Below, one piece after another: positions 1 through 5,560 of a DNA stretch of 5,560 nucleotides. The notes beneath the pieces are model-generated. The model ran no database searches and was not told the origin of the DNA. It worked only from the letters and a program-made list of their open reading frames with translations. The translations under genes were made by a program, and so were the position numbers. Numbering within the stretch: the first letter of the stretch is position 1; each line of letters starts with the position of its first letter. The DNA is from Bacteroidota bacterium (GTDB lineage: Bacteria; Bacteroidota; Bacteroidia; Chitinophagales; Chitinophagaceae), in NCBI GenBank assembly GCA_021780705.1, contig JAJXYG010000261.1, positions 1-5,560 of the forward strand. Reading direction: 5' to 3'.

Positions 1-869
1 ATGCTCCGGGCCAGTGCATTGAGTTCGTAGAAGCATCCGGTGCCCACCGTACCGCTGCCGATAATATCGCCAGGATAAAGGTCCACCCCATAGGAGGCCC
101 TTTCAATTAATTCGGCAAAGGTCCAGTCCATGTCTGCCATATTGCCTTGGCTGACCACCTTCCCGTTTAGGTAGGCCATCATGGAGAGGTCATAACGCGA
201 TCCCGTATGTCCCCGTTTGGGCCGGATCTTATAGGGGGCCAGTTCCTCTACTGTTACCAGATGGGGCCCCATGGAAGTGGCAAAATCATTGCCTTTGGCA
301 GGTCCCAGGTTCAGGAGCATTTCTTCCCGTTGCAATTGTCGGGCAGTAAAATCGTTCAGGATGGTGAACCCGGCAATATATTGATCAGCCTCTTCTGCTA
401 TGATATTTCTGCCCATTTTCCCGATCACGACCGCTACCTCGAGCTCAAAATCCAATTCCTTTAAATGATCGGGAAGGACTGTGACGGTTCCCGGTCCGTA
501 TACGTTTCGGTTATTGGCAAAATAAAATACGGGATACTCATCATATACCGGAATCATCGGGAGTCCCCGGCTTTTCCTGGCTGAAGCAACATGCTTGCGA
601 AAGGCATAGGCATCACGTACGGAGGGAGGATGGGGAACCGGTGAAAGCACCATTACCTCATTCCATTGGGCATCTTCGAGGGGACGCCCCTCCTGGACAA
701 TCCTCTTTTCGGCCTGAAGGAGTCGGGGGTGGCAATTTTCCCAGTCATTTAATAGATCCTGCATGGTGTTCGGGCCGCCCTGTATTAACTTTTCGATATT
801 ATATAGTCGGCCCTCCACCATCATAGCAATGTGGTCTGCTCCTTCTCTCTGGTAACTGACTAGCTTCAT
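1..869 (-). CDS. Fumarylacetoacetate hydrolase family protein, C-terminus cut by window edge
   Basis: The minus frame is open for 289 codons from the ATG at 867-869 to the window edge, with an in-frame stop 18 bases upstream of that ATG and no other plausible start. FAH-fold enzymes bind Mg2+ or Mn2+ and hydrolyse or hydrate ring-cleavage products such as fumarylacetoacetate in tyrosine or homogentisate breakdown. Visible landmarks: YAFRKHV (about 88-94, with H93); DFELEVAV with metal-ligand candidates E142 and E144; LNDFTAR with D173 as the third ligand; KGNDFATSMGP with K192; and YPGDIIGSGTVGTGCFYELN near the end. These match the ligand set described for mouse FAH (Glu199, Glu201, Asp233). 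Roughly 40 residues of the usual C-terminus should lie outside the window. The family has many substrates (fumarylacetoacetate, acylpyruvates, oxohepta-enedioate, oxaloacetate), so the exact reaction is not fixed. It starts 177 bases after the RteC-like gene and has no close Shine-Dalgarno; the purine-rich AAAGGAGAGG lies about 21 bases upstream, too far for a standard site. Confidence 0.93.
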   Translation of the reverse strand, partial: MKLVSYQREGADHIAMMVEGRLYNIEKLIQGGPNTMQDLLNDWENCHPRLLQAEKRIVQEGRPLEDAQWNEVMVLSPVPHPPSVRDAYAFRKHVASARKSRGLPMIPVYDEYPVFYFANNRNVYGPGTVTVLPDHLKELDFELEVAVVIGKMGRNIIAEEADQYIAGFTILNDFTARQLQREEMLLNLGPAKGNDFATSMGPHLVTVEELAPYKIRPKRGHTGSRYDLSMMAYLNGKVVSQGNMADMDWTFAELIERASYGVDLYPGDIIGSGTVGTGCFYELNALARS

Positions 870-1046
870 GACAAAATATTTTTTAGGTTACCTCTCCTTT
901 CCCATTTTCCAAAACCCTGGCATGGATTGGGGTCTGTACCAATAATGCCTCCTTCCCAAAAACTTTGCTACCCCTTTTAAGAAGTGCAGGTGCAGGCTGG
1001 TTGATTTTTCTGATTATCCGGATCCTCTTCACATACACACTGGTAT
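870..1046. other. Intergenic gap without a convincing gene
   Basis: This 177-base gap separates the RteC-like stop from the FAH-family start. A minus frame stays open from a GTG at 1038 to a TAA at 883-885 (51 codons), ending 13 bases before the FAH ATG. It has no ATG, no Shine-Dalgarno and no resemblance that I recognise, so I do not call it a gene. I see no clear terminator or promoter here. Confidence 0.5.
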
Positions 1047-1595
1047 TTAATTTCTGAACTGCTGCAATTTGTCCAGTACATAGCCGTAATATTTTTGCTG
1101 GGCAAGCAACTTGGCCACCAGGTAATCCTGGGAAGTAGAAAATCCCAAATCTGCTTCTCTGTACCGTCGTCCCATTCCCACCGGGTGTTCCTTATTTTCC
1201 CGAAGAAAATATTTCAGGTCCCGGTCGGTATCCCCATTCTGGTAATACCTGACAAAATCGCTGTGCCGCTTGATGAAGCGCTCTTTTCTTTTGGCCTCAT
1301 GCTCCCAGAAGGTGATCAGGGCAGTAGGGTCCTTCCCGGGTTCGAATAGCAATCCCTGATTGACCAGGGTCAAATACTCAATCTGGCTGGTAAACAGGGG
1401 CTTGATCACTTTGAAAAAATGCACTTCTTCTGATTGGGAGGCGAAGACCTCTTCCTTTACAATTCTCCTGAGTAATTCACAGTACCCCAACGCAATCTTG
1501 AAAGCATATTCCACTTGTTCCAGTTCCGGAATATCTCGTTGTTTTTTCATATCTGCAATCATCTGTTCATAGAGCTCCAGATATTTCACTTTCAT
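1047..1595 (-). CDS. RteC-domain protein, short form
   Basis: RteC was described as a regulator of excision in the Bacteroides tetracycline element CTnDOT, and chromosomal paralogues of unknown role are common in Bacteroidota. The resemblance is a recalled motif match: EEVHFFKVIKPLF (56-68) matches the family's EEIRFFKEIKP segment; FVRYYQNGDTDRDLKYFLREN (114-134) matches the segment with YYR-G-T and D--YF-R; and LGFSTSQDYLVAKLLAQ (150-166) matches the 'RFCTSHDFKVAKILA' segment. The predicted protein is almost all helical and has no signal peptide or membrane segment. At 182 residues it ends just after the last of these motifs, whereas RteC proteins usually continue into a C-terminal part predicted to be a winged helix that binds DNA. 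I could not find that part in the other frames downstream. It starts 64 bases after the threonine dehydrogenase stop and has no visible Shine-Dalgarno. No integrase, mobilisation or tetracycline-resistance gene is in the window. Confidence 0.82.
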   Translation of the reverse strand: MKVKYLELYEQMIADMKKQRDIPELEQVEYAFKIALGYCELLRRIVKEEVFASQSEEVHFFKVIKPLFTSQIEYLTLVNQGLLFEPGKDPTALITFWEHEAKRKERFIKRHSDFVRYYQNGDTDRDLKYFLRENKEHPVGMGRRYREADLGFSTSQDYLVAKLLAQQKYYGYVLDKLQQFRN

Positions 1596-1638
1596 ATCGG
1601 CAGTTTAGGACGAAGGATGATTTGGCAGGCTAAATGCT

Positions 1639-1661
1639 AAAACCACCGTTCCCCGGTTTTT
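1639..1661 (-). terminator. Weak hairpin after the threonine dehydrogenase gene
   Basis: On the minus strand AAAACC (1660-1655) can pair with GGTTTT (1644-1639) around a 10-base loop; an alternative stem, ACCG with CGGT, lies across the same bases. It sits at the very end of the dehydrogenase gene, and its 3' arm ends in four T. The stem is short and AT-rich, so this may be only a weak or partial terminator before the RteC-like gene. Confidence 0.3.
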
Positions 1662-2628
1662 ATATCTTTTCCATCATTTGCTGCGATTTTTCCGGGGTTA
1701 CATGAGCGATCATATCATCGGTAATCTCCTTAATACCATACCGGGGTTTCCAGTTCCAATCGTGCCGTGCCAGGGAATCATCAATGCTTCCAGGCCAGCT
1801 TTCCGCAATCTTTTGCCGGTAATCAGGCACAGACTCCCAACTGAGTTCAGGGATATGGCGCTGGATGGAAGCCGCTATTAACCTGGGGGTGAAGCTTACC
1901 GCAGCCACATTATAGGAAGTCCTTACCGACAACCGGGCGGCTGGGGCTGCCATGATTTCCAATGCGGCACGGATGGCATCCGGCATATACATCATCGGCA
2001 GTCGGGTATCTGCCCTCAAATAGCATGGGTAGTGACGGCCACTGACTGCCGCCTCAAATATCTCTACCGCATAGTCCGTGGTCCCACCGCCAGGCACGGC
2101 CTCATAACTAATTAGCCCCGGGTACCGGACACTGCGGACGTCTACCCCGTATCGTTCAAAATAATACCTGCACCAGAGTTCTCCGGCACTCTTGCTGATC
2201 CCGTACACCGTGGAAGGTTCCTGCACCGCCTCATTGGGACAGCTGATCCGGGGAGCGGAATGACCGAATACTGCTATTGAAGAGGGCCAAAATACCTGGC
2301 AATGGTGCTGCCTGGCCAGTTCCAGAACCTGCAGCAGTCCGCGCATATTCAGGTCCCAGGCCTCTCCCGGCCGAAGTTCTCCAGAGGCCGATAGCAACGC
2401 AGCCAACAGGTAAACCTGTGAGATCTTCTGTCGGTTAAACAGGTCGCCAAGCCCCTTTTGGTTCAGAATATCCAGTTGCTCAAAAGGACCTCCTTCTGAC
2501 ATTTCCGGTTTTTCCCGGATATCAGAAGCGATGACCCTTCCCGGTCCATGCACCGCCCTCAATTCCCTTACCAATTCGGTTCCCAATTGTCCCCCGGCGC
2601 CCAATACCAATATATTTCGCTGTTCCAT
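1660..2628 (-). CDS. tdh: L-threonine 3-dehydrogenase, SDR/epimerase type
   Basis: This cytoplasmic enzyme oxidises L-threonine with NAD+ to 2-amino-3-ketobutyrate, which glycine C-acetyltransferase (Kbl, not in this window) splits to glycine and acetyl-CoA. The 322 residues fit the extended short-chain dehydrogenase form characterised in Flavobacterium frigidimaris (about 310 residues), not the zinc-dependent E. coli Tdh. The Rossmann glycine motif GAGGQLG is at 10-16 and the acidic ribose-binding residue D36 at the end of beta-2. The catalytic set is S116/S117 in WPSSIAVFG, and Y142 and K146 in VYGISKSAGE. RYPGLISYEAVPGGGTTDYA (168-187) is the stretch that separates this family from UDP-galactose epimerases. 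The start at 2628 puts the glycine motif at the expected distance. A terminator-like hairpin lies just upstream and may control expression. Confidence in the family is high; the symbol follows the reaction. Confidence 0.95.
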   Translation of the reverse strand: MEQRNILVLGAGGQLGTELVRELRAVHGPGRVIASDIREKPEMSEGGPFEQLDILNQKGLGDLFNRQKISQVYLLAALLSASGELRPGEAWDLNMRGLLQVLELARQHHCQVFWPSSIAVFGHSAPRISCPNEAVQEPSTVYGISKSAGELWCRYYFERYGVDVRSVRYPGLISYEAVPGGGTTDYAVEIFEAAVSGRHYPCYLRADTRLPMMYMPDAIRAALEIMAAPAARLSVRTSYNVAAVSFTPRLIAASIQRHIPELSWESVPDYRQKIAESWPGSIDDSLARHDWNWKPRYGIKEITDDMIAHVTPEKSQQMMEKI

Positions 2629-2639
2629 AATGTAAGATT

Positions 2640-2685
2640 AAAAATCTGCTGCCCCTTTCGGGGCAGACAGAGATCAGGTGCCCCG
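2640..2685 (-). promoter_or_regulatory. Candidate transcription attenuator before tdh
   Basis: Read on the minus strand, CTGCCCC (2666-2660) and GGGGCAG (2655-2649) form a perfect 7-base-pair stem closed by a GAAA loop. It extends by TCTG/CAGA (2671-2668 with 2648-2645) past one bulged base at 2667, and TTTTT (2644-2640) follows. That is the form of an intrinsic terminator. The T-run ends only 11 bases before the tdh ATG, which leaves no room for a normal promoter after it. A second CGGGGCA (2685-2679) can pair instead with TGCCCCG (2665-2659), which would dissolve the terminator. The pairings are read directly from the sequence; a regulatory role is inference. The alternative is a plain terminator of the upstream transcript followed by a leaderless tdh mRNA. 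Confidence 0.5.
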
Positions 2686-2751
2686 CCTTAAACGCTACTC
2701 CCCACGGGGTCCTGGTTTCTTAAATTCAAATCTGATTATTTTTTTTAAGCC

Positions 2752-2765
2752 TCCCGCTTGCGGGA
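2752..2765. repeat. REP-like palindrome TCCCGCTTGCGGGA
   Basis: A perfect 6-base inverted repeat, TCCCGC / GCGGGA, surrounds a 2-base centre (or CCCG/CGGG around a 4-base loop). On the plus strand a run of eight T (2739-2746) lies just before it, so on the minus strand an A-run follows it. It is therefore not an intrinsic terminator for the minus-strand genes. Short GC-rich palindromes in AT-rich spacers are often dispersed repeats, but only one copy is visible here. Confidence 0.45.
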
Positions 2766-2867
2766 TCCAGAGAGTCATGACCGGTTATATTTACGCGACT
2801 TTTTGTTTTATTGATTGACGTAAAAGTTTTCATGCACCCCACATAAATCCTCTTTAAAAAAGAATTT

Positions 2868-3116
2868 CTAATCCTGGCTCACCTCCTGGTATTCACCCGC
2901 ATATTGAATAAGGGGGGATAAGAAATGGGTGGTCATAAGCCCCACGATCCTCCCTTGTGATTCATATACCATAATGCTTCCTGTAGGATCTTCCAACAGG
3001 GACTCCAGTCTATCCCACTGCAGGGGAATCTTATTTTTTTGATCCGCCTGGTCTATCAGGTGCATAATTTCCTGATAATCTTCCGGGATGGCTTGTCTCA
3101 GCCCGTTTTGATTCAT
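2868..3116 (-). pseudogene. Truncated GNAT acetyltransferase (N-terminal half)
   Basis: GNAT enzymes move an acetyl group from acetyl-CoA to an amine. The 82 residues show only the family's first half: LRQAIPEDYQEIMHLI (6-21) as beta-1/alpha-1, a helical stretch to about 43, SIMVYES (47-53) as beta-2 and GRIVGLMTTHFL (55-66) as beta-3. The protein stops at AGEYQEVSQD, exactly where strand 4 and the acetyl-CoA-binding Q/R-x-x-G-x-G/A motif should begin. A working GNAT is about 140-170 residues. I saw no continuation of the domain in any minus frame down to 2629, so this looks like a gene decayed by deletion and not a simple frameshift. The remnant cannot bind acetyl-CoA in the usual way; a new role for the fragment is possible but unsupported. 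A hairpin with a T-run lies about 22 bases before its ATG. Confidence 0.7.
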
Positions 3117-3146
3117 TTATTTCTGGGTATTTAATGACTAAAAAAT

Positions 3147-3174
3147 AGCGGGGTAAGTAGACACAAACCCCGGA
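3147..3174 (-). repeat. Hairpin copy A with TTGTGTCTACTT loop
   Basis: On the minus strand CGGGGT (3172-3167) pairs with ACCCCG (3154-3149) around the 12-base loop TTGTGTCTACTT (3166-3155). TC stands before the stem and CT after it, then ATTTTTTAG (3146-3138). With that T-run it could also act as an intrinsic terminator about 22 bases before the GNAT remnant's ATG. Its loop and its flanking TC/CT are identical to copy B 87 bases away, while the stem sequence is different. Confidence 0.65.
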
Positions 3175-3233
3175 CGATTGATTGCTTGTATAAGAAAACA
3201 GCGTTTTTAAATTCCGTCAATTCATTTTTGAAA

Positions 3234-3261
3234 AGAAAGGCAAGTAGACACAAGCCTTTGA
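3234..3261 (-). repeat. Hairpin copy B with TTGTGTCTACTT loop
   Basis: On the minus strand AAAGGC (3259-3254) pairs with GCCTTT (3241-3236) around the loop TTGTGTCTACTT (3253-3242). TC precedes the stem and CT follows it, then TTTC. The loop is base-for-base the same as in copy A. The six stem pairs differ at most positions yet remain fully complementary, which is the pattern of covariation expected when a structure, and not a peptide, is conserved. Confidence 0.65.
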
Positions 3262-3389
3262 TGTATATGAACGAATACCAAGTCAATTGAAAAAACAGAA
3301 TTAAATATCTTATTGGTTGCTCAATCTCGGTAGTCTCAATAGAGAGACTTTTCACATTAAATAAAGAACTGCTCTCCACACGGGTTCTC

Positions 3390-3668
3390 TCATCCTCTGC
3401 CATAACTTTTATAATAGCTGATCCTTTCTACCGCTTTTTGTATCTGTACCGCTCTTACACCCTTGTGTTGTTCCAGCTGCCTTTTTAACCTTACTATTTT
3501 CTTTTCTTCCGCCTTCACTTTTAGGGACACCTTCCCAAATTGTTCCTGCCCGGCATCAATCGCTGCATTGAAAGCCTGGATTTCCAGTCCCGCCTCCTGG
3601 GTCATCACCAGGATTTCTCCCATGACCTTTTGATGATTCCGTATTTGAATTTCCATTTCATATACCAT
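3390..3668 (-). CDS. Small charged helical protein of unknown function
   Basis: I do not recognise this 92-residue protein. It has no signal peptide, no membrane segment and no cysteine. The sequence looks helical throughout, with a strongly basic and acidic coiled-coil-like stretch at about 46-70 (KVSLKVKAEEKKIVRLKRQL) and a Tyr/Gly-rich end, YYKSYGRG. It begins 10 bases after the acyl-CoA dehydrogenase stop, with GGGAG at 3675-3671. That site is only 2 bases from the first ATG and 14 from the next ATG (residue 5, at 3656), so the true start could be either. The tight spacing suggests co-transcription and translational coupling with the dehydrogenase. Whether it partners with that enzyme is unknown. 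Confidence 0.7.
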   Translation of the reverse strand: MVYEMEIQIRNHQKVMGEILVMTQEAGLEIQAFNAAIDAGQEQFGKVSLKVKAEEKKIVRLKRQLEQHKGVRAVQIQKAVERISYYKSYGRG

Positions 3669-3678
3669 TACTCCCTTG

Positions 3679-4929
3679 TCAATTTTGTGCCAGGGGCTCC
3701 TCTCCCATTCCAGCTTCGACTACCTCCCGGATGGTTTCCTTTCTTAGTGACTCCTCGCTCGAAGTAGCGGTTCGCTTACCTAAAATATTGCGACTGATCA
3801 CGATACGCTGGACTTCACTGGTTCCTTCATAGATTTGGGTGATTTTTGCATCCCTCATCATGCGTTCCACATGATATTCCTTCACATAACCGTACCCACC
3901 CAACACCTGAACAGCTTCGGTAGTGACCCACATAGCTGTTTCCGACGAAACCAGTTTGGCCATACTGCCTGAGAGCGAAAAATCCATTCCTTTATCTTTT
4001 TGCCAGGCGGCATGCAGACACATCCACCTGGATCCTTCTATCCGAGTAGCCATATCAGAAAGCTTGAAGGCGATTGCCTGGTGGGTAGCCAGTGACACCC
4101 CAAAAGCCTTTCTCTGTGAGGCATATGATAAAGCCCTCTCATAAGCTCCCGCAGCAATCCCCAGGGCCTGGGCAGCAATCCCAATTCTGCCTCCTTCCAG
4201 GATTTTCATGGCTTGCGCAAATCCCTCACCTTCTTCTCCCAACCGGTTCTCCAGGGGTATTCTGACATCAGTAAAACCCACCGAATGGGTATCTGAACCC
4301 CGGATTCCCATCTTATTCTCCTTGGGACCCACCTGAACCCCAGACCAGCGCTTTTCCACCACAAAGGCACTGATCCCCTTTGACCCTTGTAAGGGATCGG
4401 TCTGCGCAAAAACGATATACACCGACGCTGAATTCCCGTTGGTAATCCAGTTTTTCATCCCGTTGAGTATATACTCCCCTCCCCTTCTTACCGCAGTAGT
4501 ACGCTGGGAGGTCGCATCACTTCCCGCCTCCGGTTCACTGAGCAGGAAGGCTCCTATATAAAGTTGCCCATCCTTGATACCTCGCGCCAGTCCAGTGAGG
4601 TACTTCCTTTTGATAAGATCCGATCCAAATCTTTCAAGCCCATAACACACCAGGCTGTTATTTACACTCATGCATACACTTACGCTGGGATCGACCTTAC
4701 TGATCTCCTCAATCGCCAGCACATAACTCACCGTATCTAATCCGCTACCGCCCCACTCAGGAGAAACCATCATACCCATTAACCCCAGTTCAGCCAGTCT
4801 GTTGATCTGCGTCTTTGGGAACTGTTGGTGTTCGTCACGATCGACCACTCCGGGAAGGCATTCGCGGACTGCAAAATCTCTTGCAGCCGCTTTTATCATT
4901 AATTGCTCTTCGCTATAATCAAAATCCAT
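3679..4929 (-). CDS. Acyl-CoA dehydrogenase, short-chain/butyryl type
   Basis: This soluble FAD enzyme makes the trans-2,3 double bond in acyl-CoA thioesters, passing electrons to electron-transfer flavoprotein; it serves fatty-acid or branched-chain amino-acid oxidation. I start it at MDFDYSEEQLMIKAAARDF, the normal N-terminus of the family; the frame is open 29 codons further (ATG at 5016), but that extension resembles nothing in the family. Numbered from this start: the N-terminal helical domain to about 115, FLLSEPEAGSDATS (129-142) as family signature 1, EGGRIGIAAQALG (245-257) as in short-chain and butyryl enzymes, QVLGGYGYVKEYHVERMMRD (341-360) as signature 2, and IYEGTSE with the catalytic base at E368, the same number as in mammalian short-chain dehydrogenase. 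It has 416 residues against the usual 380, the excess being a charged tail after ISRNILGKR. Exact chain length or branching of the substrate cannot be told from this. Confidence 0.95.
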   Translation of the reverse strand: MDFDYSEEQLMIKAAARDFAVRECLPGVVDRDEHQQFPKTQINRLAELGLMGMMVSPEWGGSGLDTVSYVLAIEEISKVDPSVSVCMSVNNSLVCYGLERFGSDLIKRKYLTGLARGIKDGQLYIGAFLLSEPEAGSDATSQRTTAVRRGGEYILNGMKNWITNGNSASVYIVFAQTDPLQGSKGISAFVVEKRWSGVQVGPKENKMGIRGSDTHSVGFTDVRIPLENRLGEEGEGFAQAMKILEGGRIGIAAQALGIAAGAYERALSYASQRKAFGVSLATHQAIAFKLSDMATRIEGSRWMCLHAAWQKDKGMDFSLSGSMAKLVSSETAMWVTTEAVQVLGGYGYVKEYHVERMMRDAKITQIYEGTSEVQRIVISRNILGKRTATSSEESLRKETIREVVEAGMGEEPLAQN

Positions 4930-5016
4930 TCGATTAAAGTTTGAACCTGCCCCATCCCCCCCAAATTCCTCAAGTATTTTATTTAAATTATAAAAGTTGA
5001 TTGCTCTAAATCTCAC

Positions 5017-5560
5017 TCGCCCCGCAACCGTGCTACTTCCTTTGTATGAAATTGCCCAAACTAAAAGCTAAGGGCTCAGGTACAAAGAGTTTCTGCAAAG
5101 TCTAATCCCTGTCAATTGCTTTTCATGAGGGACTGCCAGCGTTTTCCAGTACTTTCATCTTTCCTTTTTGTTGAGCCATCTTCCAGCTCGTTTTAGTACA
5201 TAATACATATCCCCCTTCTACTCCCCCTTTTGACTTCCTTTTCCACTTCACCGTTCTCCACCTGGTTTCCCCTGCAAATTCTCCTTTCCATCTTCCCTCC
5301 GGTATTCTGTCACTGCTTCATTATTACCTGCCACTCTATTTTTATTTTTTCATCCCGCTTCCCAGACCTGGGGCATCATTCCTTGCCTATGATACCACCA
5401 GGCCGGTCCACGGAAAGATTCTATTTAATTTTCTTTCCCCTTCAGGGGTTCTGCAATCCAGCACATTTACTCCCGGATAAGCAGCGTATATTAAAGTCTC
5501 CACTACCAATCTCCTGCCACCTTCCCTTTATCCTTTATTCCAGTCAAACACTCCTTGGTA
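5017..5560. other. Long gene-free stretch, pyrimidine-rich on the plus strand
   Basis: I find no supportable gene here. All six frames are broken often; the longest minus stretch I followed (5390-5527, 46 codons) has no ATG and no family resemblance, and other short minus frames near 5119-5330 are also unrecognised. From 5201 to 5300 about four fifths of plus-strand bases are C or T by hand count, including CCCCCTTCTACTCCCCC (5211-5227). A small hairpin, CCCC-TTCA-GGGG (5437-5448), is present. The low-coordinate end holds the likely dehydrogenase promoter. The rest could be a decayed minus-strand gene, since the real genes here are purine-rich on the minus strand, or an untranslated region of a gene beyond the right edge. 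Confidence 0.5.
5056..5086 (-). promoter_or_regulatory. Possible Bacteroidota promoter for the acyl-CoA dehydrogenase
   Basis: On the minus strand TTTG (5086-5083) is followed after exactly 19 bases by TAGTTTGG (5063-5056). This matches the Bacteroidota -33 TTTG and -7 TAnnTTTG consensus at seven of eight bases in the second box. It would start transcription near 5050, about 120 bases before the chosen dehydrogenase start. Such matches also arise by chance, so this is tentative. Confidence 0.3.

Larger units (their letters stand above)
3117..3389. other. AT-rich non-coding gap with structured repeats
   Basis: This gap lies between the 92-residue gene and the GNAT remnant and is visibly richer in A and T than the flanking genes. 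A minus frame stays open across it (3131-3403, 90 codons), but it starts inside the end of the preceding gene and encodes a low-complexity hydrophobic string. The repeated hairpins better explain the conserved bases. It holds two loop-identical hairpins (annotated separately) and a third unrelated one, AGTCTC-AATAGA-GAGACT (3332-3349), followed by TTT on the plus strand. It could be an untranslated leader, a small RNA gene or a mobile-element scar. Confidence 0.5.

Noticed and set aside
207..826. Plus-strand frames at 207-464 and 641-826
   Set aside because: They lie opposite the continuous FAH-family coding frame, which carries the motifs and metal-ligand residues; the plus-strand products resemble nothing.
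883..1038. 51-codon minus frame from GTG between the RteC-like and FAH-family genes, considered as a small gene or a frameshifted RteC C-terminus
   Set aside because: No ATG, no ribosome site, and the peptide does not resemble the RteC C-terminal part.
3147..3261. CRISPR-like or tandem repeat array
   Set aside because: Only two copies, only the loop and flanks are shared, and the stems differ; there is no regular spacer pattern and no cas gene.
3332..3352. Hairpin AGTCTC-AATAGA-GAGACT with TTT as a plus-strand terminator
   Set aside because: No plus-strand gene precedes it and the T-run is short; it is noted only as part of the structured gap.
3131..3403. 90-codon minus-strand frame, hydrophobic, containing 'GLCLL' twice
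   Set aside because: It begins inside the end of the preceding gene, has low-complexity composition and no family resemblance. The repeated peptide is simply the translation of the repeated hairpin loop, whose copies happen to lie 87 bases (29 codons) apart, and the stems covary as structure.
4930..5016. 29-codon N-terminal extension of the acyl-CoA dehydrogenase
   Set aside because: The family's conserved N-terminus begins at the ATG at 4929, and counting from it places the catalytic glutamate at 368 as in mammalian short-chain dehydrogenase; the extension has no homologous features.
5046..5105. 19-codon plus-strand frame MKLPKLKAKGSG...
   Set aside because: Very short, unsupported by any ribosome site, and it overlaps the likely minus-strand promoter.

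Overview
The window most likely comes from a chromosome of a Bacteroidota bacterium (Cytophagales or Flavobacteriia type). The reasons are an RteC-family protein (a family essentially confined to Bacteroidota), an SDR/epimerase-type L-threonine 3-dehydrogenase of the Flavobacterium kind, mostly weak or absent Shine-Dalgarno sequences, and a possible TTTG / TAnnTTTG-type promoter. This is inference from gene content; no rRNA or other marker is present.

Every gene I can support lies on the minus strand, so transcription runs from high to low coordinates. In that order: a 544-base stretch without a gene, very pyrimidine-rich on the plus strand (5017-5560); a short-chain-type acyl-CoA dehydrogenase (3679-4929); a 92-residue charged helical protein that follows it by 10 bases (3390-3668); a 273-base AT-rich gap with two hairpins that share a 12-base loop but have different stems (3117-3389); a GNAT acetyltransferase lacking its acetyl-CoA-binding half (2868-3116); a 239-base leader with a palindrome and an attenuator-like structure (2629-2867); L-threonine 3-dehydrogenase (1660-2628); an RteC-domain protein that seems to lack the usual C-terminal domain (1047-1595); a 177-base gap; and a fumarylacetoacetate hydrolase family protein running off the left edge (1-869).

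Three of the genes are catabolic enzymes that could serve amino-acid breakdown: threonine to 2-amino-3-ketobutyrate, aromatic ring-cleavage products to simple acids, and acyl-CoA oxidation. The gaps and hairpins between them argue against one uniform operon. Only the acyl-CoA dehydrogenase and the 92-residue gene look tightly coupled.

Two non-coding signals deserve most attention. One is the pair of loop-identical, stem-covarying hairpins at 3147-3174 and 3234-3261. The other is the terminator, with a competing antiterminator arm, ending 11 bases before the threonine dehydrogenase start codon.
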